37,021 nt of DNA, taken from Nymphaea colorata. Its lineage: Eukaryota > Streptophyta > Magnoliopsida > Nymphaeales > Nymphaeaceae. The notes under the pieces were generated by a model. It made no database searches and was not told the origin of the DNA. It saw only the letters and a program-made list of their open reading frames with translations. This document shows positions 14,201 through 28,323 of this stretch, one piece after another. The number at the start of each line of letters is the position of its first letter. The first letter of the stretch is position 1. Where the stretch lies: NCBI RefSeq assembly GCF_008831285.2, contig NW_022204947.1, forward strand, positions 1 to 37,021. The letters run 5' to 3'. Both the position numbers and the translations under genes were made by a program.

Positions 14201-15766
14201 GTAATATATGTATACGAGTGATAAGTATACGATAATACATATAACTAATTAAACGCGTTCAATTAACTTACATGATCAAATGAATAACATTTATTTCATG
14301 CATATTCATTTGAACTTGTGATTTTGAAACCCTTAAATCATCCAATATAAGCGTAACATGTTCAACACATTGGATTAACTATAGTGAAGCAAATGAATTG
14401 ATTAAAGTCTCATCTGTATTCATACAAACTTGTGATTTCAGTACATTAAATCAATCATTATAAATTAACAACATGTTGAACACATTGGATTAACTATAGG
14501 GGATCGAATGAAAGGCTTAAATCCTATTCGTATTGATACGAACTTGTGATTTCAATCCTTAAATCAATCAATATAAATAAAACAAGTCCAACTCATGTTA
14601 TTAACAAAAAGGAGCCAATCAATTGCTTAAATTTCATTCATATTCATACAAACGTTTCGTTTCAATACTTTTAACCGTTCAATATAAATGTAACAACAAC
14701 TTAAAGTCATTGGATTAACGATAAGTAAGCAAATGAATGGCATAACCCCCATTCATTTATATGAACTTGTGATTTCAATCCTTAAATCGTTCTATGTAGA
14801 CATAACAACAAGTTAAACGCATTCGATTGCCTACAATAATATGTATATGTATAAAACACGTAATATATGTATACGAGTGATAAGTATACGATAATACATA
14901 TAACTAATTAAACGCGTTCAATTAACTTTACATGATCAAATGAATAACATTTATTTCATGCATATTCATTTGAACTTGTGATTTTGAAACCTTAAATCAT
15001 CCAATATAAGCGTAACATGTTCAACACATTGGATTAACTATAGTGAAGCAAATGAACTGATAAAGTCTCATCTGTATTCATACAAACTTGTGATTTCAGT
15101 ACATTAAATCAATCATTATAAATTAACAACATGTTGAACACATTGATTAACTATAGGGGATCGAATGAAAGGCTTAAATCCTATTCGTATTGATACGAAC
15201 TTGTGATTTCAATCCCTTAAATCAATCAATATAAATAAAACAAGTCCAACTCATGTTATTAACAATAAAGGAGCCAATCAATTGCTTAAATTTCATTCAT
15301 ATTCATACAAACGTTTCGTTTCAATACTTTTAACCGTTCAATATAAATGTAACAACAACTTAAAGTCATTGGATTAACGATAATAAGCAAATGAATGGCA
15401 TAACCCCATTCATTTATATGAACTTGTGATTTCAATTCCTTAAATCGTTCTATGTAGACATAACAACAAGTTAAACGCATTCGATTGCCTACAATAATAT
15501 GTATATGTATAAACACGTAATATATGTATACGAGTGATAAGTATACGATAATATATAACTAATTAAACGCGTTCAATTAACTTTACATGATCAAATGAAT
15601 AACATTTATTTCATGCATATTCATTTGAACTTGTGATTTTGAAACCCTTAAATCGTCCAATATAAGCGTAACATGTTCAAACATTGGATTAACTATAGTG
15701 AAGCAAATGAATGATTAAAGTCTCATCTGTATTCATACAAACTTGTGATTTCAGTAATTAAATCAA
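8280..15766 (-). repeat. Satellite block 2, minus orientation (~11.3 units)
   Basis: The same unit reads on the minus strand. The 5' ends of M1 lie near 8806, 9466, 10126, 10787, 11446, 12105, 12764, 13424, 14086, 14745 and 15403, with periods of 658-662 bp. All six monomers are recognisable in reverse order. This block is richer in variants than block 3. At the M1/M2 boundary, GATTGG and GATTCG copies are intermixed. The M3/M4 boundary mixes ATCAATTC with ATCAGTTC, and M5 mixes ACGTG with ACGCG. It starts in the middle of M5 and ends in the middle of M3. The first ~370 bp and the last ~270 bp carry unusually many single-base losses. No gene is supported. Confidence 0.96.
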
Positions 15767-15772
15767 ACGTTT
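15758..15772. other. Orientation-switch junction 2 (minus to plus)
   Basis: Minus-strand sequence runs into M3 and stops at TTAAATCAA (about unit position 294). Plus-strand sequence resumes in M1 at AAACGTTTG (about unit position 89). The overlap is two bases (AA, 15765-15766) and nothing is inserted. Missing bases are clustered on both sides (CAGTAATTAA before, TTAAGGATTGAATC after). The breakpoint phases do not complement those of junction 1. Confidence 0.85.
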
Positions 15773-18700
15773 GTATGAATATGAATGAAATTTAAGCAAT
15801 TGATTGCTCCTTTATTGTTAATAACATGAGTTGGACTTGTTTTATTTATATTGATTGATTTAAGGATTGAATCACAAGTTCGTATCAATACGAATAGATT
15901 TAAGCCTTTCATTCGATCCCTATAGTTAATCCAATGTGTTCAACATGTTGTTAATTTATAATGATTGATTTAATGTACTGAAATCACAAGTTTGTATGAA
16001 TACAGATGAGACTTTAATCAATTCATTTGCTTCACTATAGTTAATCCAATGTGTTGAACATGTTACGCTTATATTGGATGATTTAAGGTTTCAAAATCAC
16101 AAGTTCAAATGAATATGCATGAAATAAATGTTATTCATTTGATCATGTAAAGTTAATTGAACGCGTTTAATTAGTTATATGTATTATCGTATACTTATCA
16201 CTCGTATACATATATTACGTGTTTTATACATATACATATTATTGTAGGAATCGAATGCGTTTAACTTGTTGTTATGTCTACATAGAACGATTTAAGGAAT
16301 TGAAATCACAAGTTCATATAAATGAATGGGGTTATGCCATTCATTTGCTTACTTATCGTTAATCCAATGACTTTAAGTTGTTGTTACATTTATATTGAAC
16401 GGTTAAAAGTATTGAAACGAAACGTTTGTATGAATATGAATGAAATTTAAGCAATTGATTGCTCCTTTATTGTTAATAACATGAGTTGGACTTGTTTTAT
16501 TTATATTGATTGATTTAAGGGATTGAAATCACAAGTTCGTATCAATACGAATAGGATTTAAGCCTTTCATTCGATCCCCTATAGTTAATCCAATGTGTTC
16601 AACATGTTGTTAATTTATAATGATTGATTTAATGTACTGAAATCACAAGTTTGTATGAATACAGATGAGACTTTAATCATTCATTTGCTTCACTATAGTT
16701 AATCCAATGTGTTGAACATGTTACGCTTATATTGGATGATTTAAGGGTTTCAAAATCACAAGTTCAAATGAATATGCATGAAATAAATGTTATTCATTTG
16801 ATCATGTAAGTTAATTGAACGCGTTTAATTAGTTATATGTATTATCGTATACTTATCACTCGTATACATATATTACGTGTTTTATACATATACATATTAT
16901 TGTAGGCAATCGAATGCGTTTAACTTGTTGTTATGTCTACATAGAACGATTTAAGGATTGAAATCACAAGTTCATATAAATGAATGGGGGTTATGCCATT
17001 CATTTGCTTACTTATCGTTAATCCAATGACTTTAAGTTGTTGTTACATTTATATTGAACGGTTAAAAGTATTGAAACGAAACGTTTGTATGAATATGAAT
17101 GAAATTTAAGCAATTGATTCGCTCCTTTATTGTTAATAACATGAGTTGGACTTGTTTTATTTATATTGATTGATTTAAGGGATTGAAATCACAAGTTCGT
17201 ATCAATACGAATAGGATTTAAGCCTTTCATTCGATCCCCTATAGTTAATCCAATGTGTTCAACATGTTGTTAATTTATAATGATTGATTTAATGTACTGA
17301 AATCACAAGTTTGTATGAATACAGATGAGACTTTAATCAATTCATTTGCTTCACTATAGTTAATCCAATGTGTTGAACATGTTACGCTTATATTGGATGA
17401 TTTAAGGGTTTCAAAATCACAAGTTCAAATGAATATGCATGAAATAAATGTTATTCATTTGATCATGTAAAGTTAATTGAACGCGTTTAATTAGTTATAT
17501 GTATTATCGTATACTTATCACTCGTATACATATATTACGTGTTTTATACATATACATATTATTGTAGGAATCGAATGCGTTTAACTTGTTGTTATGTCTA
17601 CATAGAACGATTTAAGGAATTGAAATCACAAGTTCATATAAATGAATGGGGGTTATGCCATTCATTTGCTTACTTATCGTTAATCCAATGACTTTAAGTT
17701 GTTGTTACATTTATATTGAACGGTTAAAAGTATTGAAACGAAACGTTTGTATGAATATGAATGAAATTTAAGCAATTGATTCGCTCCTTTATTGTTAATA
17801 ACATGAGTTGGACTTGTTTTATTTATATTGATTGATTTAAGGGATTGAAATCACAAGTTCGTATCAATACGAATAGGATTTAAGCCTTTCATTCGATCCC
17901 CTATAGTTAATCCAATGTGTTCAACATGTTGTTAATTTATAATGATTGATTTAATGTACTGAAATCACAAGTTTGTATGAATACAGATGAGACTTTAATC
18001 AATTCATTTGCTTCACTATAGTTAATCCAATGTGTTGAACATGTTACGCTTATATTGGATGATTTAAGGGTTTCAAAATCACAAGTTCAAATGAATATGC
18101 ATGAAATAAATGTTATTCATTTGATCATGTAAAGTTAATTGAACGCGTTTAATTAGTTATATGTATTATCGTATACTTATCACTCGTATACATATATTAC
18201 GTGTTTTATACATATACATATTATTGTAGGCAATCGAATGCGTTTAACTTGTTGTTATGTCTACATAGAACGATTTAAGGAATTGAAATCACAAGTTCAT
18301 ATAAATGAATGGGGGTTATGCCATTCATTTGCTTACTTATCGTTAATCCAATGACTTTAAGTTGTTGTTACATTTATATTGAACGGTTAAAAGTATTGAA
18401 ACGAAACGTTTGTATGAATATGAATGAAATTTAAGCAATTGATTGCTCCTTTATTGTTAATAACATGAGTTGGACTTGTTTTATTTATATTGATTGATTT
18501 AAGGGATTGAAATCACAAGTTCGTATCAATACGAATAGGATTTAAGCCTTTCATTCGATCCCCTATAGTTAATCCAATGTGTTCAACATGTTGTTAATTT
18601 ATAATGATTGATTTAATGTACTGAAATCACAAGTTTGTATGAATACAGATGAGACTTTAATCAATTCATTTGCTTCACTATAGTTAATCCAATGTGTTGA

Positions 18701-20907
18701 ACATGTTACGCTTATATTGGATGATTTAAGGGTTTCAAAATCACAAGTTCAAATGAATATGCATGAAATAAATGTTATTCATTTGATCATGTAAAGTTAA
18801 TTGAACGCGTTTAATTAGTTATATGTATTATCGTATACTTATCACTCGTATACATATATTACGTGTTTTATACATATACATATTATTGTAGGCAATCGAA
18901 TGCGTTTAACTTGTTGTTATGTCTACATAGAACGATTTAAGGAATTGAAATCACAAGTTCATATAAATGAATGGGGGTTATGCCATTCATTTGCTTACTT
19001 ATCGTTAATCCAATGACTTTAAGTTGTTGTTACATTTATATTGAACGGTTAAAAGTATTGAAACGAAACGTTTGTATGAATATGAATGAAATTTAAGCAA
19101 TTGATTCGCTCCTTTATTGTTAATAACATGAGTTGGACTTGTTTTATTTATATTGATTGATTTAAGGGATTGAAATCACAAGTTCGTATCAATACGAATA
19201 GGATTTAAGCCTTTCATTCGATCCCCTATAGTTAATCCAATGTGTTCAACATGTTGTTAATTTATAATGATTGATTTAATGTACTGAAATCACAAGTTTG
19301 TATGAATACAGATGAGACTTTAATCAATTCATTTGCTTCACTATAGTTAATCCAATGTGTTGAACATGTTACGCTTATATTGGATGATTTAAGGGTTTCA
19401 AAATCACAAGTTCAAATGAATATGCATGAAATAAATGTTATTCATTTGATCATGTAAAGTTAATTGAACGCGTTTAATTAGTTATATGTATTATCGTATA
19501 CTTATCACTCGTATACATATATTACGTGTTTTATACATATACATATTATTGTAGGCAATCGAATGCGTTTAACTTGTTGTTATGTCTACATAGAACGATT
19601 TAAGGAATTGAAATCACAAGTTCATATAAATGAATGGGGGTTATGCCATTCATTTGCTTACTTATCGTTAATCCAATGACTTTAAGTTGTTGTTACATTT
19701 ATATTGAACGGTTAAAAGTATTGAAACGAAACGTTTGTATGAATATGAATGAAATTTAAGCAATTGATTCGCTCCTTTATTGTTAATAACATGAGTTGGA
19801 CTTGTTTTATTTATATTGATTGATTTAAGGGATTGAAATCACAAGTTCGTATCAATACGAATAGGATTTAAGCCTTTCATTCGATCCCCTATAGTTAATC
19901 CAATGTGTTCAACATGTTGTTAATTTATAATGATTGATTTAATGTACTGAAATCACAAGTTTGTATGAATACAGATGAGACTTTAATCAATTCATTTGCT
20001 TCACTATAGTTAATCCAATGTGTTGAACATGTTACGCTTATATTGGATGATTTAAGGGTTTCAAAATCACAAGTTCAAATGAATATGCATGAAATAAATG
20101 TTATTCATTTGATCATGTAAAGTTAATTGAACGCGTTTAATTAGTTATATGTATTATCGTATACTTATCACTCGTATACATATATTACGTGTTTTATACA
20201 TATACATATTATTGTAGGCAATCGAATGCGTTTAACTTGTTGTTATGTCTACATAGAACGATTTAAGGAATTGAAATCACAAGTTCATATAAATGAATGG
20301 GGGTTATGCCATTCATTTGCTTACTTATCGTTAATCCAATGACTTTAAGTTGTTGTTACATTTATATTGAACGGTTAAAAGTATTGAAACGAAACGTTTG
20401 TATGAATATGAATGAAATTTAAGCAATTGATTCGCTCCTTTATTGTTAATAACATGAGTTGGACTTGTTTTATTTATATTGATTGATTTAAGGGATTGAA
20501 ATCACAAGTTCGTATCAATACGAATAGGATTTAAGCCTTTCATTCGATCCCCTATAGTTAATCCAATGTGTTCAACATGTTGTTAATTTATAATGATTGA
20601 TTTAATGTACTGAAATCACAAGTTTGTATGAATACAGATGAGACTTTAATCAATTCATTTGCTTCACTATAGTTAATCCAATGTGTTGAACATGTTACGC
20701 TTATATTGGATGATTTAAGGGTTTCAAAATCACAAGTTCAAATGAATATGCATGAAATAAATGTTATTCATTTGATCATGTAAAGTTAATTGAACGCGTT
20801 TAATTAGTTATATGTATTATCGTATACTTATCACTCGTATACATATATTACGTGTTTTATACATATACATATTATTGTAGGAATCGAATGCGTTTAACTT
20901 GTTGTTA
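15765..20907 (+). repeat. Satellite block 3a, plus orientation
   Basis: Plus-orientation units resume in M1. Full units start near 16332, 16991, 17653, 18316, 18978, 19641 and 20304, with periods of 659-663 bp. The first ~350 bp after the orientation switch are poorly preserved, with missing bases in TTAAGGATTGAATCAC, AATAGATTT and TTAAGGTTTC. From about 17000 onward, copies are almost identical and close to the 663-bp consensus. The M1/M2 boundary site is mostly GATTCG here. The segment ends where M6 begins to lose bases. No coding potential. Confidence 0.96.
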
Positions 20908-21690
20908 TGTTACATAGAACGATTTAGAATTGAAATCAAAGTTCATATAAATGAATGATGATTAATGTTATCATTTAATTGTTTTACATTTATATTGAAC
21001 GTTAAAGTATTGAAACAAGTTTGTATAATATGAATGATTTAAGCATTGATTCTCTTTATGTTAATAAATGAGTTGACTTGTTTTATTTATATTGATTGAT
21101 TTAAGTATTGAAATCACAAGTTGTATAATACAATGAATTTAAGCATTCATTGTTCACTATAGTTAATCCAATGTGTTAACATGTTGTTATATTGATGATT
21201 TAAGTTAAATCACAATTATGTAATAATGATTAATAATGTTATTATTTATATGATTGATTTAATGTATTGAATCACAAGTTGTATAATACAATAGATTTAA
21301 TTCATTGATATAGTTAATCAATGTTTAACATGTTGTTATATTGATGATTTAAGGTTAAATCACAAGTTATATATGAATAAATGATTATTTATTTAATTAA
21401 TGTTTATTTTATTTATTATGTATACTTATAATATATTACGTTTTATCATTATATTAATCAATGTTTAACTGTTGTTATTTAATGATTTAAGATGAAATCA
21501 CAAGTTATATAATGAATTTATCATGCTTATGTTAATCCAATGTGTTGAACATGTTGTTATATGATTTAATTTCAAATAAAGTTAAATGAATATGATGAAA
21601 TAAATGTTATTCATTTGATCATGTAAGTTAATTGAACGTTTAATTATTATATGTATTATCTATACTTATCACTCGTATACATATATTACT
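20908..21690 (+). repeat. Eroded satellite segment 1
   Basis: The unit can be followed in order but is heavily shortened. M6, M1, M2 and M3 remnants come first, then further M3/M4-like pieces. A degraded M5 AT-rich core lies near 21417, and another M6-M4-M5 stretch follows. Spacing is abnormal: normal M5 cores lie near 20820 and 21660, with the degraded core between them, so the second interval is only about 243 bp instead of 663. Almost all changes are base losses, and C and G are lost preferentially. ATCACAAGTT, TGATTTAAG and AACATGTTGTTA survive. Some stretches look like the bases shared by two different monomers; for example, TTGTATAATAC is what M2 and M3 have in common. This could be true decay, but a collapsed-consensus artefact fits well. 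Confidence 0.85.
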
Positions 21691-24600
21691 GTTTTATACA
21701 TATACATATTATTGTAGGCAATCGAATGCGTTTAACTTGTTGTTATGTCTACATAGAACGATTTAAGGAATTGAAATCACAAGTTCATATAAATGAATGG
21801 GGTTATGCCATTCATTTGCTTACTTATCGTTAATCCAATGACTTTAAGTTGTTGTTACATTTATATTGAACGGTTAAAAGTATTGAAACGAAACGTTTGT
21901 ATGAATATGAATGAAATTTAAGCAATTGATTGCTCCTTTATTGTTAATAACATGAGTTGGACTTGTTTTATTTATATTGATTGATTTAAGGGATTGAAAT
22001 CACAAGTTCGTATCAATACGAATAGGATTTAAGCCTTTCATTCGATCCCCTATAGTTAATCCAATGTGTTCAACATGTTGTTAATTTATAATGATTGATT
22101 TAATGTACTGAAATCACAAGTTTGTATGAATACAGATGAGACTTTAATCAATTCATTTGCTTCACTATAGTTAATCCAATGTGTTGAACATGTTACGCTT
22201 ATATTGGATGATTTAAGGGTTTCAAAATCACAAGTTCAAATGAATATGCATGAAATAAATGTTATTCATTTGATCATGTAAAGTTAATTGAACGCGTTTA
22301 ATTAGTTATATGTATTATCGTATACTTATCACTCGTATACATATATTACGTGTTTTATACATATACATATTATTGTAGGCAATCGAATGCGTTTAACTTG
22401 TTGTTATGTCTACATAGAACGATTTAAGGAATTGAAATCACAAGTTCATATAAATGAATGGGGTTATGCCATTCATTTGCTTACTTATCGTTAATCCAAT
22501 GACTTTAAGTTGTTGTTACATTTATATTGAACGGTTAAAAGTATTGAAACGAAACGTTTGTATGAATATGAATGAAATTTAAGCAATTGATTCGCTCCTT
22601 TATTGTTAATAACATGAGTTGGACTTGTTTTATTTATATTGATTGATTTAAGGGATTGAAATCACAAGTTCGTATCAATACGAATAGGATTTAAGCCTTT
22701 CATTCGATCCCCTATAGTTAATCCAATGTGTTCAACATGTTGTTAATTTATAATGATTGATTTAATGTACTGAAATCACAAGTTTGTATGAATACAGATG
22801 AGACTTTAATCAATTCATTTGCTTCACTATAGTTAATCCAATGTGTTGAACATGTTACGCTTATATTGGATGATTTAAGGGTTTCAAAATCACAAGTTCA
22901 AATGAATATGCATGAAATAAATGTTATTCATTTGATCATGTAAAGTTAATTGAACGCGTTTAATTAGTTATATGTATTATCGTATACTTATCACTCGTAT
23001 ACATATATTACGTGTTTTATACATATACATATTATTGTAGGCAATCGAATGCGTTTAACTTGTTGTTATGTCTACATAGAACGATTTAAGGAATTGAAAT
23101 CACAAGTTCATATAAATGAATGGGGGTTATGCCATTCATTTGCTTACTTATCGTTAATCCAATGACTTTAAGTTGTTGTTACATTTATATTGAACGGTTA
23201 AAAGTATTGAAACGAAACGTTTGTATGAATATGAATGAAATTTAAGCAATTGATTGCTCCTTTATTGTTAATAACATGAGTTGGACTTGTTTTATTTATA
23301 TTGATTGATTTAAGGGATTGAAATCACAAGTTCGTATCAATACGAATAGGATTTAAGCCTTTCATTCGATCCCCTATAGTTAATCCAATGTGTTCAACAT
23401 GTTGTTAATTTATAATGATTGATTTAATGTACTGAAATCACAAGTTTGTATGAATACAGATGAGACTTTAATCAATTCATTTGCTTCACTATAGTTAATC
23501 CAATGTGTTGAACATGTTACGCTTATATTGGATGATTTAAGGGTTTCAAAATCACAAGTTCAAATGAATATGCATGAAATAAATGTTATTCATTTGATCA
23601 TGTAAAGTTAATTGAACGCGTTTAATTAGTTATATGTATTATCGTATACTTATCACTCGTATACATATATTACGTGTTTTATACATATACATATTATTGT
23701 AGGCAATCGAATGCGTTTAACTTGTTGTTATGTCTACATAGAACGATTTAAGGAATTGAAATCACAAGTTCATATAAATGAATGGGGGTTATGCCATTCA
23801 TTTGCTTACTTATCGTTAATCCAATGACTTTAAGTTGTTGTTACATTTATATTGAACGGTTAAAAGTATTGAAACGAAACGTTTGTATGAATATGAATGA
23901 AATTTAAGCAATTGATTCGCTCCTTTATTGTTAATAACATGAGTTGGACTTGTTTTATTTATATTGATTGATTTAAGGGATTGAAATCACAAGTTCGTAT
24001 CAATACGAATAGGATTTAAGCCTTTCATTCGATCCCCTATAGTTAATCCAATGTGTTCAACATGTTGTTAATTTATAATGATTGATTTAATGTACTGAAA
24101 TCACAAGTTTGTATGAATACAGATGAGACTTTAATCAATTCATTTGCTTCACTATAGTTAATCCAATGTGTTGAACATGTTACGCTTATATTGGATGATT
24201 TAAGGGTTTCAAAATCACAAGTTCAAATGAATATGCATGAAATAAATGTTATTCATTTGATCATGTAAAGTTAATTGAACGCGTTTAATTAGTTATATGT
24301 ATTATCGTATACTTATCACTCGTATACATATATTACGTGTTTTATACATATACATATTATTGTAGGCAATCGAATGCGTTTAACTTGTTGTTATGTCTAC
24401 ATAGAACGATTTAAGGAATTGAAATCACAAGTTCATATAAATGAATGGGGGTTATGCCATTCATTTGCTTACTTATCGTTAATCCAATGACTTTAAGTTG
24501 TTGTTACATTTATATTGAACGGTTAAAAGTATTGAAACGAAACGTTTGTATGAATATGAATGAAATTTAAGCAATTGATTGCTCCTTTATTGTTAATAAC

Positions 24601-27600
24601 ATGAGTTGGACTTGTTTTATTTATATTGATTGATTTAAGGGATTGAAATCACAAGTTCGTATCAATACGAATAGGATTTAAGCCTTTCATTCGATCCCCT
24701 ATAGTTAATCCAATGTGTTCAACATGTTGTTAATTTATAATGATTGATTTAATGTACTGAAATCACAAGTTTGTATGAATACAGATGAGACTTTAATCAA
24801 TTCATTTGCTTCACTATAGTTAATCCAATGTGTTGAACATGTTACGCTTATATTGGATGATTTAAGGGTTTCAAAATCACAAGTTCAAATGAATATGCAT
24901 GAAATAAATGTTATTCATTTGATCATGTAAAGTTAATTGAACGCGTTTAATTAGTTATATGTATTATCGTATACTTATCACTCGTATACATATATTACGT
25001 GTTTTATACATATACATATTATTGTAGGCAATCGAATGCGTTTAACTTGTTGTTATGTCTACATAGAACGATTTAAGGAATTGAAATCACAAGTTCATAT
25101 AAATGAATGGGGGTTATGCCATTCATTTGCTTACTTATCGTTAATCCAATGACTTTAAGTTGTTGTTACATTTATATTGAACGGTTAAAAGTATTGAAAC
25201 GAAACGTTTGTATGAATATGAATGAAATTTAAGCAATTGATTGCTCCTTTATTGTTAATAACATGAGTTGGACTTGTTTTATTTATATTGATTGATTTAA
25301 GGGATTGAAATCACAAGTTCGTATCAATACGAATAGGATTTAAGCCTTTCATTCGATCCCCTATAGTTAATCCAATGTGTTCAACATGTTGTTAATTTAT
25401 AATGATTGATTTAATGTACTGAAATCACAAGTTTGTATGAATACAGATGAGACTTTAATCAATTCATTTGCTTCACTATAGTTAATCCAATGTGTTGAAC
25501 ATGTTACGCTTATATTGGATGATTTAAGGGTTTCAAAATCACAAGTTCAAATGAATATGCATGAAATAAATGTTATTCATTTGATCATGTAAAGTTAATT
25601 GAACGCGTTTAATTAGTTATATGTATTATCGTATACTTATCACTCGTATACATATATTACGTGTTTTATACATATACATATTATTGTAGGCAATCGAATG
25701 CGTTTAACTTGTTGTTATGTCTACATAGAACGATTTAAGGAATTGAAATCACAAGTTCATATAAATGAATGGGGGTTATGCCATTCATTTGCTTACTTAT
25801 CGTTAATCCAATGACTTTAAGTTGTTGTTACATTTATATTGAACGGTTAAAAGTATTGAAACGAAACGTTTGTATGAATATGAATGAAATTTAAGCAATT
25901 GATTCGCTCCTTTATTGTTAATAACATGAGTTGGACTTGTTTTATTTATATTGATTGATTTAAGGGATTGAAATCACAAGTTCGTATCAATACGAATAGG
26001 ATTTAAGCCTTTCATTCGATCCCCTATAGTTAATCCAATGTGTTCAACATGTTGTTAATTTATAATGATTGATTTAATGTACTGAAATCACAAGTTTGTA
26101 TGAATACAGATGAGACTTTAATCAATTCATTTGCTTCACTATAGTTAATCCAATGTGTTGAACATGTTACGCTTATATTGGATGATTTAAGGGTTTCAAA
26201 ATCACAAGTTCAAATGAATATGCATGAAATAAATGTTATTCATTTGATCATGTAAAGTTAATTGAACGCGTTTAATTAGTTATATGTATTATCGTATACT
26301 TATCACTCGTATACATATATTACGTGTTTTATACATATACATATTATTGTAGGCAATCGAATGCGTTTAACTTGTTGTTATGTCTACATAGAACGATTTA
26401 AGGAATTGAAATCACAAGTTCATATAAATGAATGGGGGTTATGCCATTCATTTGCTTACTTATCGTTAATCCAATGACTTTAAGTTGTTGTTACATTTAT
26501 ATTGAACGGTTAAAAGTATTGAAACGAAACGTTTGTATGAATATGAATGAAATTTAAGCAATTGATTGGCTCCTTTATTGTTAATAACATGAGTTGGACT
26601 TGTTTTATTTATATTGATTGATTTAAGGGATTGAAATCACAAGTTCGTATCAATACGAATAGGATTTAAGCCTTTCATTCGATCCCCTATAGTTAATCCA
26701 ATGTGTTCAACATGTTGTTAATTTATAATGATTGATTTAATGTACTGAAATCACAAGTTTGTATGAATACAGATGAGACTTTAATCAATTCATTTGCTTC
26801 ACTATAGTTAATCCAATGTGTTGAACATGTTACGCTTATATTGGATGATTTAAGGGTTTCAAAATCACAAGTTCAAATGAATATGCATGAAATAAATGTT
26901 ATTCATTTGATCATGTAAAGTTAATTGAACGCGTTTAATTAGTTATATGTATTATCGTATACTTATCACTCGTATACATATATTACGTGTTTTATACATA
27001 TACATATTATTGTAGGCAATCGAATGCGTTTAACTTGTTGTTATGTCTACATAGAACGATTTAAGGAATTGAAATCACAAGTTCATATAAATGAATGGGG
27101 GTTATGCCATTCATTTGCTTACTTATCGTTAATCCAATGACTTTAAGTTGTTGTTACATTTATATTGAACGGTTAAAAGTATTGAAACGAAACGTTTGTA
27201 TGAATATGAATGAAATTTAAGCAATTGATTCGCTCCTTTATTGTTAATAACATGAGTTGGACTTGTTTTATTTATATTGATTGATTTAAGGGATTGAAAT
27301 CACAAGTTCGTATCAATACGAATAGGATTTAAGCCTTTCATTCGATCCCCTATAGTTAATCCAATGTGTTCAACATGTTGTTAATTTATAATGATTGATT
27401 TAATGTACTGAAATCACAAGTTTGTATGAATACAGATGAGACTTTAATCAATTCATTTGCTTCACTATAGTTAATCCAATGTGTTGAACATGTTACGCTT
27501 ATATTGGATGATTTAAGGGTTTCAAAATCACAAGTTCAAATGAATATGCATGAAATAAATGTTATTCATTTGATCATGTAAAGTTAATTGAACGCGTTTA

Positions 27601-27630
27601 ATTAGTTATATGTATTATCGTATACTTATC
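21691..27630 (+). repeat. Satellite block 3b, plus orientation (~9 units)
   Basis: Regular units start near 21803, 22464, 23127, 23789, 24452, 25114, 25776, 26439 and 27102. The spacing is 661-663 bp, the most homogeneous stretch together with 3c. M6 always reads GTAGGCAATCG. The M1/M2 boundary alternates between GATTCGCTCC and a form with that base missing, with one GATTGG copy near 26566. The segment ends in M5, where the second eroded stretch begins at a lost C (ATCATCG for ATCACTCG). No gene, RNA or mobile-element signature seen. Confidence 0.96.
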
Positions 27631-28323
27631 ATCGTATACATATATTACGTGTTTTATACATATAATATTATTGTATCAATGTTACTTTTGTTATGTACAT
27701 GAACGATTTAATGTACATTTATAATATGGTTAACTGTTTATGTTAATATGAAATGATTTAATGAATTAAATAACAAGTTATAATATGAATGATTAAGCAT
27801 TCATTTCTTTATGTTAATCAATGAGTTAACTTGTTTTATTTATATTGATTGATTTAAGTATTGAAATCACAAGTTTGTATAATACGAATGAATTTAAGCT
27901 TTCATTGATCCCTATAGTTAATCATGTGTTAACTGTTTAATTTATATGATTGATTTAAGTATGAAATCACAAGTTTGTATGAATACAATGAGATTTAAGC
28001 ATTCATTTGTTAATCAATGGTTAACTGTTAGTTATATTGATGATTTAAGGTTAAATCACAAGTTAAAATAGATAATACATGATATTAGTTAATCAATGGT
28101 TAACTTGTTATTTAATGATAAATTGAAACACAATGTATAATATGTTATTTCATTTTTTATTATCAATGTTTAATTGTTGTTATTTATAAGATTAAGTTGA
28201 ATACAAGTATAATGAATTTAATCAATTGCTATTATGTTAATCATATTAGTTTAATTTACTTATATTGATTGATTAATGTTACATATTTGATGATTAATTG
28301 ATAATGTTAGTTAAGGGTTTAAA
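27631..28323 (+). repeat. Eroded satellite segment 2
   Basis: This stretch of about 690 bp shows a unit with widespread base loss. After a normal M5 start come shrunken M6 and M1, then fairly readable M2 and M3 (27830-28010). A progressively poorer M4/M5/M6-like stretch follows before intact M4 resumes at AAAATCACAAGTTC. AT content is higher than in neighbouring units because the lost bases are mostly C and G. GTTAATCAATG, TGATTTAAG and ATCACAAGTT survive repeatedly. Adjacent units on both sides are near-perfect, so the boundary between good and bad sequence is abrupt. It resembles eroded segment 1, about 6 kb upstream. It is either an old decayed unit or a consensus built from misaligned copies. 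Confidence 0.85.

Noticed and set aside
20908-21690. Eroded stretch as a separate gene-bearing or foreign insertion
   Set aside because: Every part can be aligned to the satellite monomers, with no unrelated sequence and no open frame of note.
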